In this document: one piece after another, positions 44,999 through 54,000 of the stretch
Numbering within the stretch: the stretch's first letter is position 1
Layout of the letters: every line of letters begins with the position of its first letter
DNA from: Paracidovorax avenae
Lineage (GTDB): Bacteria; Pseudomonadota; Gammaproteobacteria; Burkholderiales; Burkholderiaceae_C
Assembly: GCF_040892545.1 (NCBI RefSeq)
Contig: NZ_CP156079.1
Location: 1,488,001-1,552,000, forward strand
Direction of reading: 5' to 3'
DNA length: 64,000 nt
The notes under the pieces: model-generated
Database searches by the model: none
What the model was told of the DNA's origin: nothing
The model's input: the letters and a program-made list of their open reading frames with translations, nothing else
Made by a program: the position numbers and the translations under genes

Positions 44999-45265
44999 TC
45001 AGGCGAACTGGCGCCGGGATTCGATCAACTCCGCCAGGCTGCTGACCGAACTGAAGTGCCGGCGGTTCTCGGCATCGCCGGCCTCCAGCTGGATCTGGTA
45101 GCGCTTGCGCAGTGCGACGCCGATCTCCAGGGCGTCGATGGAATCCAGCCCCACGCCGTCGGCGGCGAAAAGCAGGGCGTCGTCCGCGATGTCGTCCGGG
45201 GCGGTGCCCTCCAGGTCGAGCGTCTCGATGATGAGGCGCTTGATCTCAAGCTTCAGTGAATTCAT
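44999..45265 (-). CDS. apeE: Acyl carrier protein ApeE
   Basis: The 88-residue carrier protein has Ser42 in GVGLDSIDALEIGV, the site for attachment of the phosphopantetheine arm by the cluster's transferase. It overlaps the preceding acyltransferase gene by 20 bases. In the described pathway ApeE carries the growing polyene chain. Confidence 0.87.
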   Translation of the reverse strand: MNSLKLEIKRLIIETLDLEGTAPDDIADDALLFAADGVGLDSIDALEIGVALRKRYQIQLEAGDAENRRHFSSVSSLAELIESRRQFA

Positions 45266-46028
45266 GGCGCTGTATTTCTCGGGTGAAATGGGTTTCCAGG
45301 GATTGGGTCAGGTGCCGGGCGGCGAGGGCCGGCGGTGCGCCGCCGGCATCGGCATGCAGCGGGGCCAGCGGCTCGAGCACCTCCACCCGCAGTTCGAAGC
45401 GCCGCGGGGGGATGCGGTACCACTTGTCCTGCTTGGTGAGCGTCGATGGCCGGCAGCCGATCAGCACCGGAACGATGGGAGCCCCGCTCGCGATGGCGAT
45501 ATAGGAGGCGCCGCGCAGGAAGTGCAGCGGCTGGCCGGGCTGGCTGCGCGTGCCCTCCGGGAAGATGATGAGCGGCTGGCCTTCCGCCAGGGCGCGCGTG
45601 CAGTCGCCCACCAATGTTTCAGGCTCCGAATTGCTGATGTAGCCGGCCGCCCGCACGGCGGCGCCGAGCACGGGGTTCTTCCAGAGGGCCTGCTTCACCA
45701 CGCAGCCTGCCGTGGGCATGAGCGAGAGCAGCACCACTACGTCGATCAGCGTGGGGTGGTTGGCGAGTACCAGCGTGCCGCCGCAGCCGCGCAGCCGGTG
45801 CGCGCCGGAGACATGCAGGCGCATCACGCCCAGGGCTTCGGCGAGCCGCAGGAAGCCCGCGAACACGCGCTGGATGAGCCGGCGGGCATGCCGGATGCGG
45901 TCGGCTTTCCTGAAGAGCAGCAGGGCGGGAAACACCGCCACCGTCAGCAGCAGGCCGCCCAGGCCGAAGGCCGCGAAGCACAGGGCCGTGGCGAACAGGC
46001 GCCAGCCGTAGTCCCAGGTCCGCGTCAT
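45246..46028 (-). CDS. apeD: 1-acyl-sn-glycerol-3-phosphate acyltransferase ApeD
   Basis: The 260-residue membrane-associated acyltransferase has the HX4D catalytic motif at NHPTLID (His91, Asp96) and the substrate motif FPEGTRSQPG near residue 150, with an N-terminal hydrophobic segment (GLGGLLLTVAVFPALLLF). It would acylate a lipid or the polyene precursor. It overlaps the chain-length factor gene by 4 bases (ATGA). Confidence 0.82.
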   Translation of the reverse strand: MTRTWDYGWRLFATALCFAAFGLGGLLLTVAVFPALLLFRKADRIRHARRLIQRVFAGFLRLAEALGVMRLHVSGAHRLRGCGGTLVLANHPTLIDVVVLLSLMPTAGCVVKQALWKNPVLGAAVRAAGYISNSEPETLVGDCTRALAEGQPLIIFPEGTRSQPGQPLHFLRGASYIAIASGAPIVPVLIGCRPSTLTKQDKWYRIPPRRFELRVEVLEPLAPLHADAGGAPPALAARHLTQSLETHFTREIQRHEFTEA

Positions 46029-46753
46029 GCTGCGGGCCTCCTGTGCCATGTCCACCCCTGGCGCCCGTCCGTCCAGTGCGACTCCTCCGGACCGAGCAGG
46101 CACGGCAGAAAGGCTTCGGGCTGTGCGGTGGCGCTCGCGGCGCCAGGGGCGTCCGCCGTCTGCATGAACAGGCTTTCGGTCGCCTGCGAATCCAGCAGCA
46201 GCGCCAGCACCAGGGGGCGGGAGAGATCGCCTGCCACGGGCCCGTAGACGGGCGATGCCGGTTCGTCCGCGTACAGCAGCAGCACGGGGGACGCAGGGTC
46301 GTCGGCCCATTGCAGGCCGGCTTCCAGCAGTGCCATGCCGAACGTGCCTTCCGCGGCGGACACCGCGGTGGCGGGGGCGCGGTCCTGCCGGGCGATCGAA
46401 TAGACGCCCGCGATGGCATTGAGCACCGACATGCTGAACGCCATGGGCGACAGTTCCTGCTCCTCGGCGAGCCCCTGCAGCATCTGCGTCGTGCGGCCCA
46501 GTTCGCCATGGCGGGATGCGAAGACGATGCGCACGCTGGGCAGGTGCCCCGCGCAGTCGTGCGCCACCTGCAGCGCCGCGCGGGCCAGCGCGCCTACCCG
46601 CCGCCGCATGGCGGGCTCGAGGAAATCCGCGCGGGGAGCGTCCTGCGCCGCTGCGTCACCCGGCGTGGGCCAGCAGGCCCAGCGCGCCAGGGGAACGTGC
46701 ATCCTGAGAGCACCGGCGGCCGGCGCCGCATGGGAAAAGGCAGACATCGACAT
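46025..46753 (-). CDS. apeC: Ketosynthase chain-length factor ApeC
   Basis: The 242-residue protein keeps the thiolase N-half fold of ketosynthases (VRIVFASRHGELGRTTQML), but lacks the catalytic cysteine: the nucleophile elbow reads TAVSAAEGTFGMALLE. This matches chain-length factors that pair with an active ketosynthase, here ApeO. It is about 240 residues, typical for ApeC, far shorter than full ketosynthases. A second start at 46747 exists in frame. It overlaps ApeD by 4 bases. Confidence 0.78.
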   Translation of the reverse strand: MSMSAFSHAAPAAGALRMHVPLARWACWPTPGDAAAQDAPRADFLEPAMRRRVGALARAALQVAHDCAGHLPSVRIVFASRHGELGRTTQMLQGLAEEQELSPMAFSMSVLNAIAGVYSIARQDRAPATAVSAAEGTFGMALLEAGLQWADDPASPVLLLYADEPASPVYGPVAGDLSRPLVLALLLDSQATESLFMQTADAPGAASATAQPEAFLPCLLGPEESHWTDGRQGWTWHRRPAA

Positions 46754-46765
46754 GCGGTGACCGAC

Positions 46766-47455
46766 TCAGCGCCATGCAGCCGCCATCACCGCACCCGAGC
46801 GCAGGACCCGGGTGTGGAAGTTCCATTCACCCACGTCGCCGCACCGGTCAGGTGCCTCGATCAGCAGGCCTTGCGGTGAAAAGCGGATGCATGGAAAGGG
46901 CACGCTGTCGTGCATTCCCAGGCCGAGCGCCTTGACCAGTGCTTCCTTGCGGCACCAGTGCAGCAGCCCCTGCAGGGATTGCTGCTCCGGGTTCTCCCGC
47001 ATCCAGGCGATCTCGGCGGGGTGCAGCGCCCATGGCGCGCCGGCCAGCCAGTCGCGGTGTTGGGGCTGCTCGATGTCGATCCCCACGCAGGCTGAAGGGG
47101 AGGTGGCGCAGGCGACCCAGCCGCCACTGTGCGCGATGCTGATGCGCAGATCCGGCACGCCCTCCAGGTAGGGCGCGCCCAGCGCGGTCTTGCAGATGCG
47201 TGGCGCCCGGCGGCCGGGGCAGGCGGGCAGCATGGCCCGCAGCACCCTGCGTGCGGCGCGGGACTGGGCGCTGCGCTGGGCCATGCGCGTGCGGAGCGTG
47301 GTGGCGCCCAGGTGCATGACCGCGATGTCGATGGCGGGGGCGGGCTGCGTTGCCGGGGAGGTCTGCGCGACAGGATGCGGCAGGACGGATCCGAAAAGCT
47401 CGAATCGAATGCGTGCGGACGACGGCGTGACGAATGTTGTTGTCGAATGGATCAC
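46766..47455 (-). CDS. 4-phosphopantetheinyl transferase of the APE cluster
   Basis: The 229-residue Sfp-type transferase moves the phosphopantetheine arm of CoA onto the ACPs. It has the magnesium motif CVGIDIEQPQ (Asp and Glu) and WCRKEALVKALGLGM with the conserved Glu and Lys residues. The start is GTG at 47455 with GGGGAGG about 8 bases before it, inside a hairpin (47453-47489). It is the first gene of the minus-strand cluster, so it should be made with the ACPs it activates. Confidence 0.82.
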   Translation of the reverse strand: MIHSTTTFVTPSSARIRFELFGSVLPHPVAQTSPATQPAPAIDIAVMHLGATTLRTRMAQRSAQSRAARRVLRAMLPACPGRRAPRICKTALGAPYLEGVPDLRISIAHSGGWVACATSPSACVGIDIEQPQHRDWLAGAPWALHPAEIAWMRENPEQQSLQGLLHWCRKEALVKALGLGMHDSVPFPCIRFSPQGLLIEAPDRCGDVGEWNFHTRVLRSGAVMAAAWR

Positions 47456-47489
47456 AGCTTCGCCCCTCCCCTGTTATGCGCGCGAAGCT
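47453..47489 (-). promoter_or_regulatory. Hairpin enclosing the ribosome site of the first APE gene
   Basis: On the minus strand AGCTTCGC and GCGAAGCT (47482-47489 and 47456-47463) form an 8-bp stem with an 18-base loop that holds the GGGGAGG ribosome site; the second arm ends right before the GTG start. The AT-rich stretch upstream (about 47490 to 47560) is the likely promoter region for the operon, though I cannot name one convincing -35/-10 pair. Confidence 0.45.
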
Positions 47490-47569
47490 CTCGATTATCT
47501 TTTCAAATAGGTAATTTATTACAAAAAGTTAACAATATGGCTGAAATGCAACATTTGATCGGCTGTTGC

Positions 47570-48499
47570 TCAGTGCCGGTCGGCCGTTGAAACCACCCCC
47601 TGCGGCGCTTTGGAGAAGATCTCCGCCGCCCAGTCCACGAACGCCCGCACCTTCGCGCTCAGGTGCCGGTTGGGCGGGTACACCACATAGACCGGCAGCA
47701 GTGGATGGCTCCATTCGGGCAGCACGCGCACCAGGTCGCCGCGGTCCAGGTAGCGCTGGGCCTGCATGGTGGTGATCTGGCCCACGCCGCGGCCGGCGAG
47801 CAGTGCGGCCAGGTAGGCGTTGCTCTCGTTCACCGCGAGGCGCGAGGGCCCGCCGATTTCCAGCGATTCGCCGTCCCGGTGGAATTCCAGCGGGTAGCGC
47901 CGCGAAGTGCGCGGCGAGAAATAGATCACGCTCTGGTGGCCGCGCTCGAGGTCCAGCGGTTCGCGCGGCGTGCCGTGGCGCTCCAGGTAGGCGGGCGAGG
48001 CGACGGTGATGAATTCCAGCAGGCCGATGCGGCGCGCCACGAGCGACTGGTCGGTGAGTTCGCCGCCGCGTATCACGCAGTCCACGTTGTCGCTGAGCAG
48101 ATCCACGATGCGGTCGCTCACGCCCAGGTCGAGCTGGATGTCGGGGTAGCGCGCCTGGAACTCCTCCAGGTGCGGGATGATGAGCAGCCGCGCCATCGAG
48201 GTGCCGACGTCCACGCGCAGGCGGCCGCTGGGCGTGGCGCGCGCATGGGTCATGCTGGCCTCGATGTCGTCGAAGTCGGCCAGCAGGCGCACGGCGCGGT
48301 CGTAGTAGGCCGCGCCGTCGGGCGTGACGGTCACGCGCCGCGTGGTACGGTTGAGCAGCCGCACGCGCAGGCGTGCTTCCAGCGCCTGCACGTGCTTGGT
48401 GACGGTGGCTTTGGGCAGTTGCAGGGAGTCTGCGGCGCGCGTGAACGTGCCGGCTTCCACCACCCGCGCGTAAATGCGCATGGCCTGGATCTGGTCCAT
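47570..48499 (-). CDS. LysR-type regulator next to efflux operon (CeoR/BpeT-like)
   Basis: The 309-residue regulator has a LysR helix-turn-helix at residues about 2 to 60 (FTRAADSLQLPKATVTKHVQALE and LLNRTTRRVTVT) and a periplasmic-binding-protein-like effector domain. AGGAAGGA lies just before the ATG. It diverges from the lipase-like gene that heads the efflux operon, the same layout as ceoR or bpeT in Burkholderia, where the regulator controls llpE and the RND genes. It also lies 114 bases upstream of the APE operon on the same strand, so control of both is possible but less likely. Confidence 0.85.
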   Translation of the reverse strand: MDQIQAMRIYARVVEAGTFTRAADSLQLPKATVTKHVQALEARLRVRLLNRTTRRVTVTPDGAAYYDRAVRLLADFDDIEASMTHARATPSGRLRVDVGTSMARLLIIPHLEEFQARYPDIQLDLGVSDRIVDLLSDNVDCVIRGGELTDQSLVARRIGLLEFITVASPAYLERHGTPREPLDLERGHQSVIYFSPRTSRRYPLEFHRDGESLEIGGPSRLAVNESNAYLAALLAGRGVGQITTMQAQRYLDRGDLVRVLPEWSHPLLPVYVVYPPNRHLSAKVRAFVDWAAEIFSKAPQGVVSTADRH

Positions 48500-48663
48500 G
48501 GCGTTCCTTCCTCGGTGCCTCTTCTCGGGCTGGCAAATTCTCACATGCGGCAAGGGCCCCGATTGTTCGTACTTTGGAAACAGTGAGGCCCGCATCGGCT
48601 GGTTTATCGTCGCTGTCCGCACGCCTACATTTGCAGCACCGGAATGTTTCCGGCCACACCACC

Positions 48664-49509
48664 ATGCCTACCTCCGCATCTTCCCGTTCCATGCCCGATG
48701 GCGCCCGTTCCGAATCCACCATTGCGGTGGCACCGGGGCAGGACGTCGCCGTGCGGATGTACGGCCGCAGGAAAGCCGGCGAGACGTCGCCGCTGGTCGT
48801 GCATTTCCATGGCGGCGCCTTCGTGTCGGGTGACCTTGACAGCGGTTGCACCATCGCGGGGCTGCTGCAGGAAGCCGGGGCGCTGGTGGTGTCGGTGGCC
48901 TACCCGCTGGCGCCCGCGCATCCGTTCCCGCAGCCGCTGGAGACGGGCTATGCCGTGCTGCAGTGGGCCTACCGCTACCGCACGCGGCTGGCCGGCACGG
49001 GCGCGCCGGTGTATGTGGCCGGGGAAGAGGCCGGCGGCAACCTGGCGGCGGGCGTGTGCCTCATGGCGCGCGACCAGTCCCATCCGCCGCTGGCGGGGCA
49101 GATCCTGGTGTCGCCGATGCTCGACCCCTGCGCCGGCACGCCGTCGCTGCGGGCCGCCACCGAAGGCAGCGACGCCTGCCGCTGGGCACAGGGCTGGGAG
49201 AAGTTCCTGCGCTGCGCGCGCGACGCGGAACACCCGTATGCCGTACCCGGCACCGCACAGCGCCTGGCGGGCCTGCCGCCCACGCTGCTGCTGGTCGGCG
49301 ACACCGATCCCATGCACGACGAAACGCTGGCCTATGCGGCACGGCTGAAGGCCGCCGGCCTGCCGGTGGAGCTGCATGTGCTGCGCAAGGCCGAGCGCTG
49401 GCCCGATGCGCTGCTGGAGCCCGGCACGCAGGCCTGTCCGTGCGCGGACGAGGCGCGCGAGCGGTTCCGGCGATTCATGGAGGCCGGCCGATGTCCGGCT
49501 CCGCGCTGA
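48664..49509 (+). CDS. LlpE-like alpha/beta hydrolase, catalytic serine lost
   Basis: The 281-residue protein belongs to the hormone-sensitive lipase group, with the oxyanion motif VHFHGGAF (residues 46 to 53), VSVAYPLAPAHPFP, and the acid Asp215 in GDTDPMHDE. The nucleophile elbow normally reads GDSAGGN; here it is GEEAGGN (residues 120 to 126), so Glu122 replaces the catalytic Ser. The place of the catalytic His reads RKAERWPD without His. The protein should not be a normal esterase. Position before the adaptor gene matches llpE of the ceo operon. The start at 48664 is the ATG nearest the family N terminus. Confidence 0.8.
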   Translation: MPTSASSRSMPDGARSESTIAVAPGQDVAVRMYGRRKAGETSPLVVHFHGGAFVSGDLDSGCTIAGLLQEAGALVVSVAYPLAPAHPFPQPLETGYAVLQWAYRYRTRLAGTGAPVYVAGEEAGGNLAAGVCLMARDQSHPPLAGQILVSPMLDPCAGTPSLRAATEGSDACRWAQGWEKFLRCARDAEHPYAVPGTAQRLAGLPPTLLLVGDTDPMHDETLAYAARLKAAGLPVELHVLRKAERWPDALLEPGTQACPCADEARERFRRFMEAGRCPAPR

Positions 49510-49552
49510 ATCCCCTGTTGGAAACCATACACCTCCGCCGCCACGGAGGGTA

Positions 49553-49583
49553 TTGACCTCAATGATGGTTGAGGTTTGAGAAT
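49553..49583 (+). promoter_or_regulatory. SoxR-type operator and promoter with 19-base spacer
   Basis: A -35 TTGACC (49553-49558), a 19-base spacer and a -10 GAGAAT (49578-49583) surround the perfect inverted repeat ACCTCAA-N6-TTGAGGT (49556-49575). This matches position by position the SoxR site of E. coli soxS, where CCTCAA and TTGAGG lie 6 bases apart in a 19-base-spacer promoter. MerR-family activators need such overlong spacers. It sits 164 bases before the adaptor gene, so redox-active compounds or superoxide could switch on the pump through SoxR. Confidence 0.72.
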
Positions 49584-49746
49584 CCGGCCCCGTTGCCGTC
49601 TCCGCGCCTGGGCGCGGCTTGTCCCCCTCCGATGCATTTTTTCCGAGCCCGCGGGCCGGAGGGGGAAGGCTTTGCCCCGCCGGTGCGGGCCCCGCTTTTT
49701 TTGCTTGCGACACCACCCGTTTTCAGACACATCCGAAGGATCTGCC

Positions 49747-51003
49747 ATGCCGTCATCCCGACCCGTTTCCCTCTTCTCGCCCGCGCGCCGCTGGTGGACC
49801 GCTGCCGGCGCCGCGGCCGCCATCGCGGCCGGTGGCGGGGCCCTCTTCGGGCTCTCCGCCTCGCACGCCGAGGCGCCAGCCGCCGATGCCGCTCCCCCGG
49901 CCGTGCCGGTGTCCGTCGCGGCCGTGGTGCAGCAGGACGTCGCGCTGTGGGACGAGTTCTCCGGCCGGCTGGAGGCCGTGCAGCGCGTGGACATCCGCCC
50001 GCGCGTGGCCGGCGCCGTGCAGGCCGTGCATTTCCGTGAAGGCGCGCTGGTGAAGCAGGGCGACCTGCTCTTCACCGTGGACCCGGCGCCCTATGCGGCC
50101 GAGGTGGACCGGGCCGATGCGCAGGTGGTGGCCGCCCAGGCCCGCGTGTCGTACACCCGCAGCGAGATGGAGCGCGCCAGCCGCCTCTGGGAAGAGCACG
50201 CCATCGCCCAGCGCGAGCGGGACGAGCGCGTGAACGCCCAGCGCGAGGCCGAGGCCAACCTGCGCGCCGCCCAGGCCGCATTGCAGACGGCCCGCCTGAA
50301 CCTGGGCTACACCCAGGTGCGCGCGCCGGTCGCGGGCCGCGTGGGCCGCATCGAGGTCACCGTGGGCAACCTCGTGGGCTCCGGTGCCGGCGCGCCGGTG
50401 CTGACCACGCTGGTCTCGGTGAGCCCGATCTATGCGAGCTTCGACACCGACGAGCAGATCGTGGCCCGCGCCCTGGAAGGGCTGCGCTCCGGCCAGAGCG
50501 CCCGCACGCTCATCGAGCGCATTCCCGTGCAGATGGGCACCGGCACCACCGGCGGCACGCCGCACGCCGGCCGCCTGCAGCTCATCGACAACCAGGTGGA
50601 TGCGAGAAGCGGCACGGTGCGCGTGCGCGCCGTGTTCGACAACGGCGATGGCGCCCTCATGCCGGGCCAGTTCGCCCGCATCCGCATGGGCCAGGCGAAG
50701 AGCACCCAGGCCGTGCTGATCAACGAGCGCGCCGTGGGCACGGACCAGAGCAAGAAGTTCGTGATGGTGGTGGGCGAGGGCAACAAGGCCGAATACCGCG
50801 AGGTGCAGCTGGGCGCGCCGGTCGATGGCCTGCGCGTCGTCACCGCGGGCCTGAAGGCGGGCGAGCGCATCGTCGTCAACGGCCTGCAGCGCGTGCGCCC
50901 CGGCGCCGTGGTCGCCCCGCAGGAGGTGCCCATGGCCGCCAAGTCCGAAGTGGGCGGCGAGGGCGCGCAGGCGCGTGCCGCTGGCCGGCAGCCCGCGGCC
51001 TGA
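49747..51003 (+). CDS. RND efflux periplasmic adaptor (CeoA/BpeE-like)
   Basis: The 418-residue membrane fusion protein has an N-terminal membrane anchor or signal region (residues about 15 to 45), a biotinyl-lipoyl-like domain (VDIRPRVAGAVQAVHFREGALVKQGDLLFTVD), a helical hairpin about residues 110 to 190, and the beta-barrel domain typical of AcrA-type adaptors. It links the pump to the outer-membrane channel. The preceding leader of about 160 bases can form a 10-bp hairpin at 49622-49666. Its promoter carries a SoxR-type operator. Confidence 0.9.
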   Translation: MPSSRPVSLFSPARRWWTAAGAAAAIAAGGGALFGLSASHAEAPAADAAPPAVPVSVAAVVQQDVALWDEFSGRLEAVQRVDIRPRVAGAVQAVHFREGALVKQGDLLFTVDPAPYAAEVDRADAQVVAAQARVSYTRSEMERASRLWEEHAIAQRERDERVNAQREAEANLRAAQAALQTARLNLGYTQVRAPVAGRVGRIEVTVGNLVGSGAGAPVLTTLVSVSPIYASFDTDEQIVARALEGLRSGQSARTLIERIPVQMGTGTTGGTPHAGRLQLIDNQVDARSGTVRVRAVFDNGDGALMPGQFARIRMGQAKSTQAVLINERAVGTDQSKKFVMVVGEGNKAEYREVQLGAPVDGLRVVTAGLKAGERIVVNGLQRVRPGAVVAPQEVPMAAKSEVGGEGAQARAAGRQPAA

Positions 51004-51035
51004 GCGCCGGGCTTCAGAGAGCAGAGAACGACACC

Positions 51036-54000
51036 ATGAACCTCTCCCGTTTCTTCATCGACCGCCCCATCTTCGCCGGGGTGCTGTCGGTGCTCATCTT
51101 CCTGGCGGGGCTGATCGCCCTGCGGGCGCTGCCGATCTCGGAATACCCCGAGGTGGCACCGCCCTCCGTCGTGGTGCGCGCCACCTACCCCGGCGCCAAC
51201 CCCAAGGTGATCGCCGAGACCGTGGCCACGCCGCTGGAGGAATCCATCAACGGCGTGGAAGGCATGCTCTACATGGGCAGCCAGGCCACGACCGACGGCG
51301 TGATGACGCTCACCGTGACCTTCGCGCTGGGCACCGACCCGGACAAGGCGCAGCAGCTGGTGCAGAACCGCGTCTCCCAGGCCGAGCCGCGCCTGCCCGA
51401 GGAAGTGCGCCGCCTGGGCGTCACCACGGTCAAGAGCGCGCCGGACCTGACCATGGTCGTGCACATGGTCTCGCCCAACGGCCGCTACGACATCGACTAC
51501 CTGCGCAACTACGCCGTGCTCAACGTGAAGGACCGGCTCGCCCGCATCCCCGGTGTCGGGCAGGTGCAGATCTTCGGTGGCGGCGACTACTCCATGCGCG
51601 CCTGGCTGGACCCGCAGAAGGTCGCGCAGCGCGGCCTTTCCGCGGGCGACGTGGTGGCCGCCATCCGCGGGCAGAACGTACAGGCCGCCGCGGGCGTGGT
51701 GGGCCAGTCGCCCGGCCTGCCGGGCGTGGACATGCAGCTGTCGATCAATGCCCGGGGCCGCCTGGCCACGGTGGAGGAATTCGGCGACATCATCGTCAAG
51801 ACCGGTGCCGACGGGGCCGTGACGCGCCTGCGCGACGTGGCCCGGCTGGAGCTGGGCGCGGCCGACTACTCGCTGCGATCGCTGCTCAACAACGACCCGG
51901 CCGTGGGCATGGGCGTGTTCCAGGCGCCCGGCTCCAACGCGCTCGACATCTCGGCCAACGTGCGCGCCACCATGGCCGAACTGCAGAAGCACATGCCCGA
52001 GGGCGTGGAGTTCCGCATCGCCTACGACCCCACGCAGTTCGTGCGCGCCTCCATCCACTCGGTCATCCAGACCTTGCTGGAGGCCATCGCGCTGGTGGTG
52101 ATCGTGGTGATCCTCTTCCTGCAGACCTGGCGCGCTTCCATCATCCCGCTGCTGGCCGTGCCGGTGTCGGTGGTGGGCACGTTCGCGGTGCTGCACCTGC
52201 TGGGCTTCTCGATCAACGCGCTGTCGCTCTTCGGGCTGGTGCTGGCCATCGGCATCGTGGTGGACGACGCCATCGTGGTGGTGGAGAACGTCGAGCGCAA
52301 CATCGAGGCGGGCCTTTCGCCGCGCGAGGCCACCTACCGCGCCATGCGCGAGGTGAGCGGGCCCATCATCGCCATCGCGCTGGTGCTGGTGGCCGTGTTC
52401 GTGCCGCTGGCCTTCATCAGCGGGCTCACGGGGCAGTTCTACCGCCAGTTCGCGGTGACCATCGCCATCTCCACCGTGATCTCGGCGATCAACTCGCTCA
52501 CGCTGTCGCCCGCGCTCAGCGCACTGCTCCTGAAGGGCCACCACGAGCCCAAGGATGCACTCACCCGCGGCATGGACCGCGTGCTGGGCGGCTTCTTCCG
52601 GCGCTTCAACCGCGTGTTCCACCGCGGCTCCGAGGCCTACAGCGGCGGCGTGCGCCGCGTGATCGGCCGCAAGGCGCTGATGCTGGCCATCTACCTGGTG
52701 CTGGTCGGCGCCACGTGGGGCCTCTTCAAGGCGGTGCCGGGCGGCTTCGTGCCCGCGCAGGACAAGCAGTACCTGGTGGGCTTCGCGCAACTGCCCGACG
52801 GCGCCACGCTGGACCGCACGGAAGACGTCATCCGCCGCATGGGCGAGATCGTGAAGAAGAACCCCAACGTGGAAGACGCCATCGCCTTCCCGGGCCTGTC
52901 GATCAACGGCTTCACCAACAGCTCCAACGCGGGCATCGTGTTCGTCACGCTCAAGCCCTTCGCCGAGCGCCGGCGGGCCGACCAGAGCGGCGGTGCCGTC
53001 GCGGGCCAGCTCAACCAGGCCTTCGGCAGCATCCAGGACGCGTTCATCGCCATGTTCCCGCCGCCGCCGGTGGCCGGGCTGGGCACGACGGGCGGCTTCA
53101 AGCTGCAGATCGAGGACCGCGCCTCGCTGGGCTATGGCGCCATGGACGCGGCCGTGAAGGCCTTCATGGCCAAGGCCTACCAGACGCCGGAGCTGGCGGG
53201 GCTGTTCACCAGCTGGCAGGTCAACGTGCCGCAGCTGTACGCCGACATCGACCGCACCAAGGCGCGCCAGCTCGGCGTGCCGGTGACCGACATCTTCGAG
53301 ACGCTGCAGATCTACCTGGGCAGCCTGTATGCCAACGACTTCAACCAGTTCGGCCGCACCTACAGCGTGCGCGTGCAGGCCGATGCGCCCTACCGGGCGC
53401 GGGCGGAGGACGTGGGCCTGCTCAAGGTGCGCTCCGCCACCGGCGAGATGGTGCCGCTGTCGGCGCTGATGAAGATCGAGAACAGCTTCGGCCCCGAGCG
53501 CGCCATGCGCTACAACGGCTTCCTCTCGGCCGACGTGAACGGCGGGCCCGCGCCCGGCTTTTCGTCGGGCCAGGCGCAGGCCGCCGTCGAGCGCATCGCC
53601 GCCGAGACGCTGCCCCCGGGCATCAGCTTCGAATGGACGGAGCTCACCTACCAGGAGATCCTGGCCGGCAATTCCGCCGTGCTGGTGTTCCCGCTGGCCA
53701 TCCTGCTGGTGTTCCTGGTGCTGGCCGCGCAGTACGAAAGCCTGACGCTGCCCATCGCCATCATCCTGATCGTGCCCATGGGGCTTATGGCCGCCATGGC
53801 CGGCGTGTGGCTCACCCGCGGCGACAACAACGTGTTCACCCAGATCGGGCTGATCGTGCTGGTGGGGCTGTCGGCCAAGAACGCGATCCTGATCGTGGAG
53901 TTCGCGCGGGAGCTGGAATTCGCCGGCCGCACGCCCGTGCAGGCCGCCATCGAGGCCAGCCGCCTGCGGCTGCGCCCCATCCTGATGACCTCCCTGGCCT

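Noticed and set aside
31236..47455. Primary fatty acid synthesis cluster
   Set aside because: There is no enoyl reductase, malonyl transferase or acetyl-CoA carboxylase; the ApeC factor, LolA, MMPL exporter and GT-acyltransferase fusion fit an aryl polyene cluster.
47490..47569. A defined sigma-70 promoter for the APE operon
   Set aside because: The region is AT-rich, but the best candidates (TTGTAA and GATAAT on the minus strand) are 19 bases apart and no operator is evident, so no single pair is claimed.
49676..49702. A plain intrinsic terminator before the adaptor gene
   Set aside because: The stem ends 6 bases before the T-run and the alternative stem is only 3 to 4 pairs, so it is reported only as a possible attenuator.
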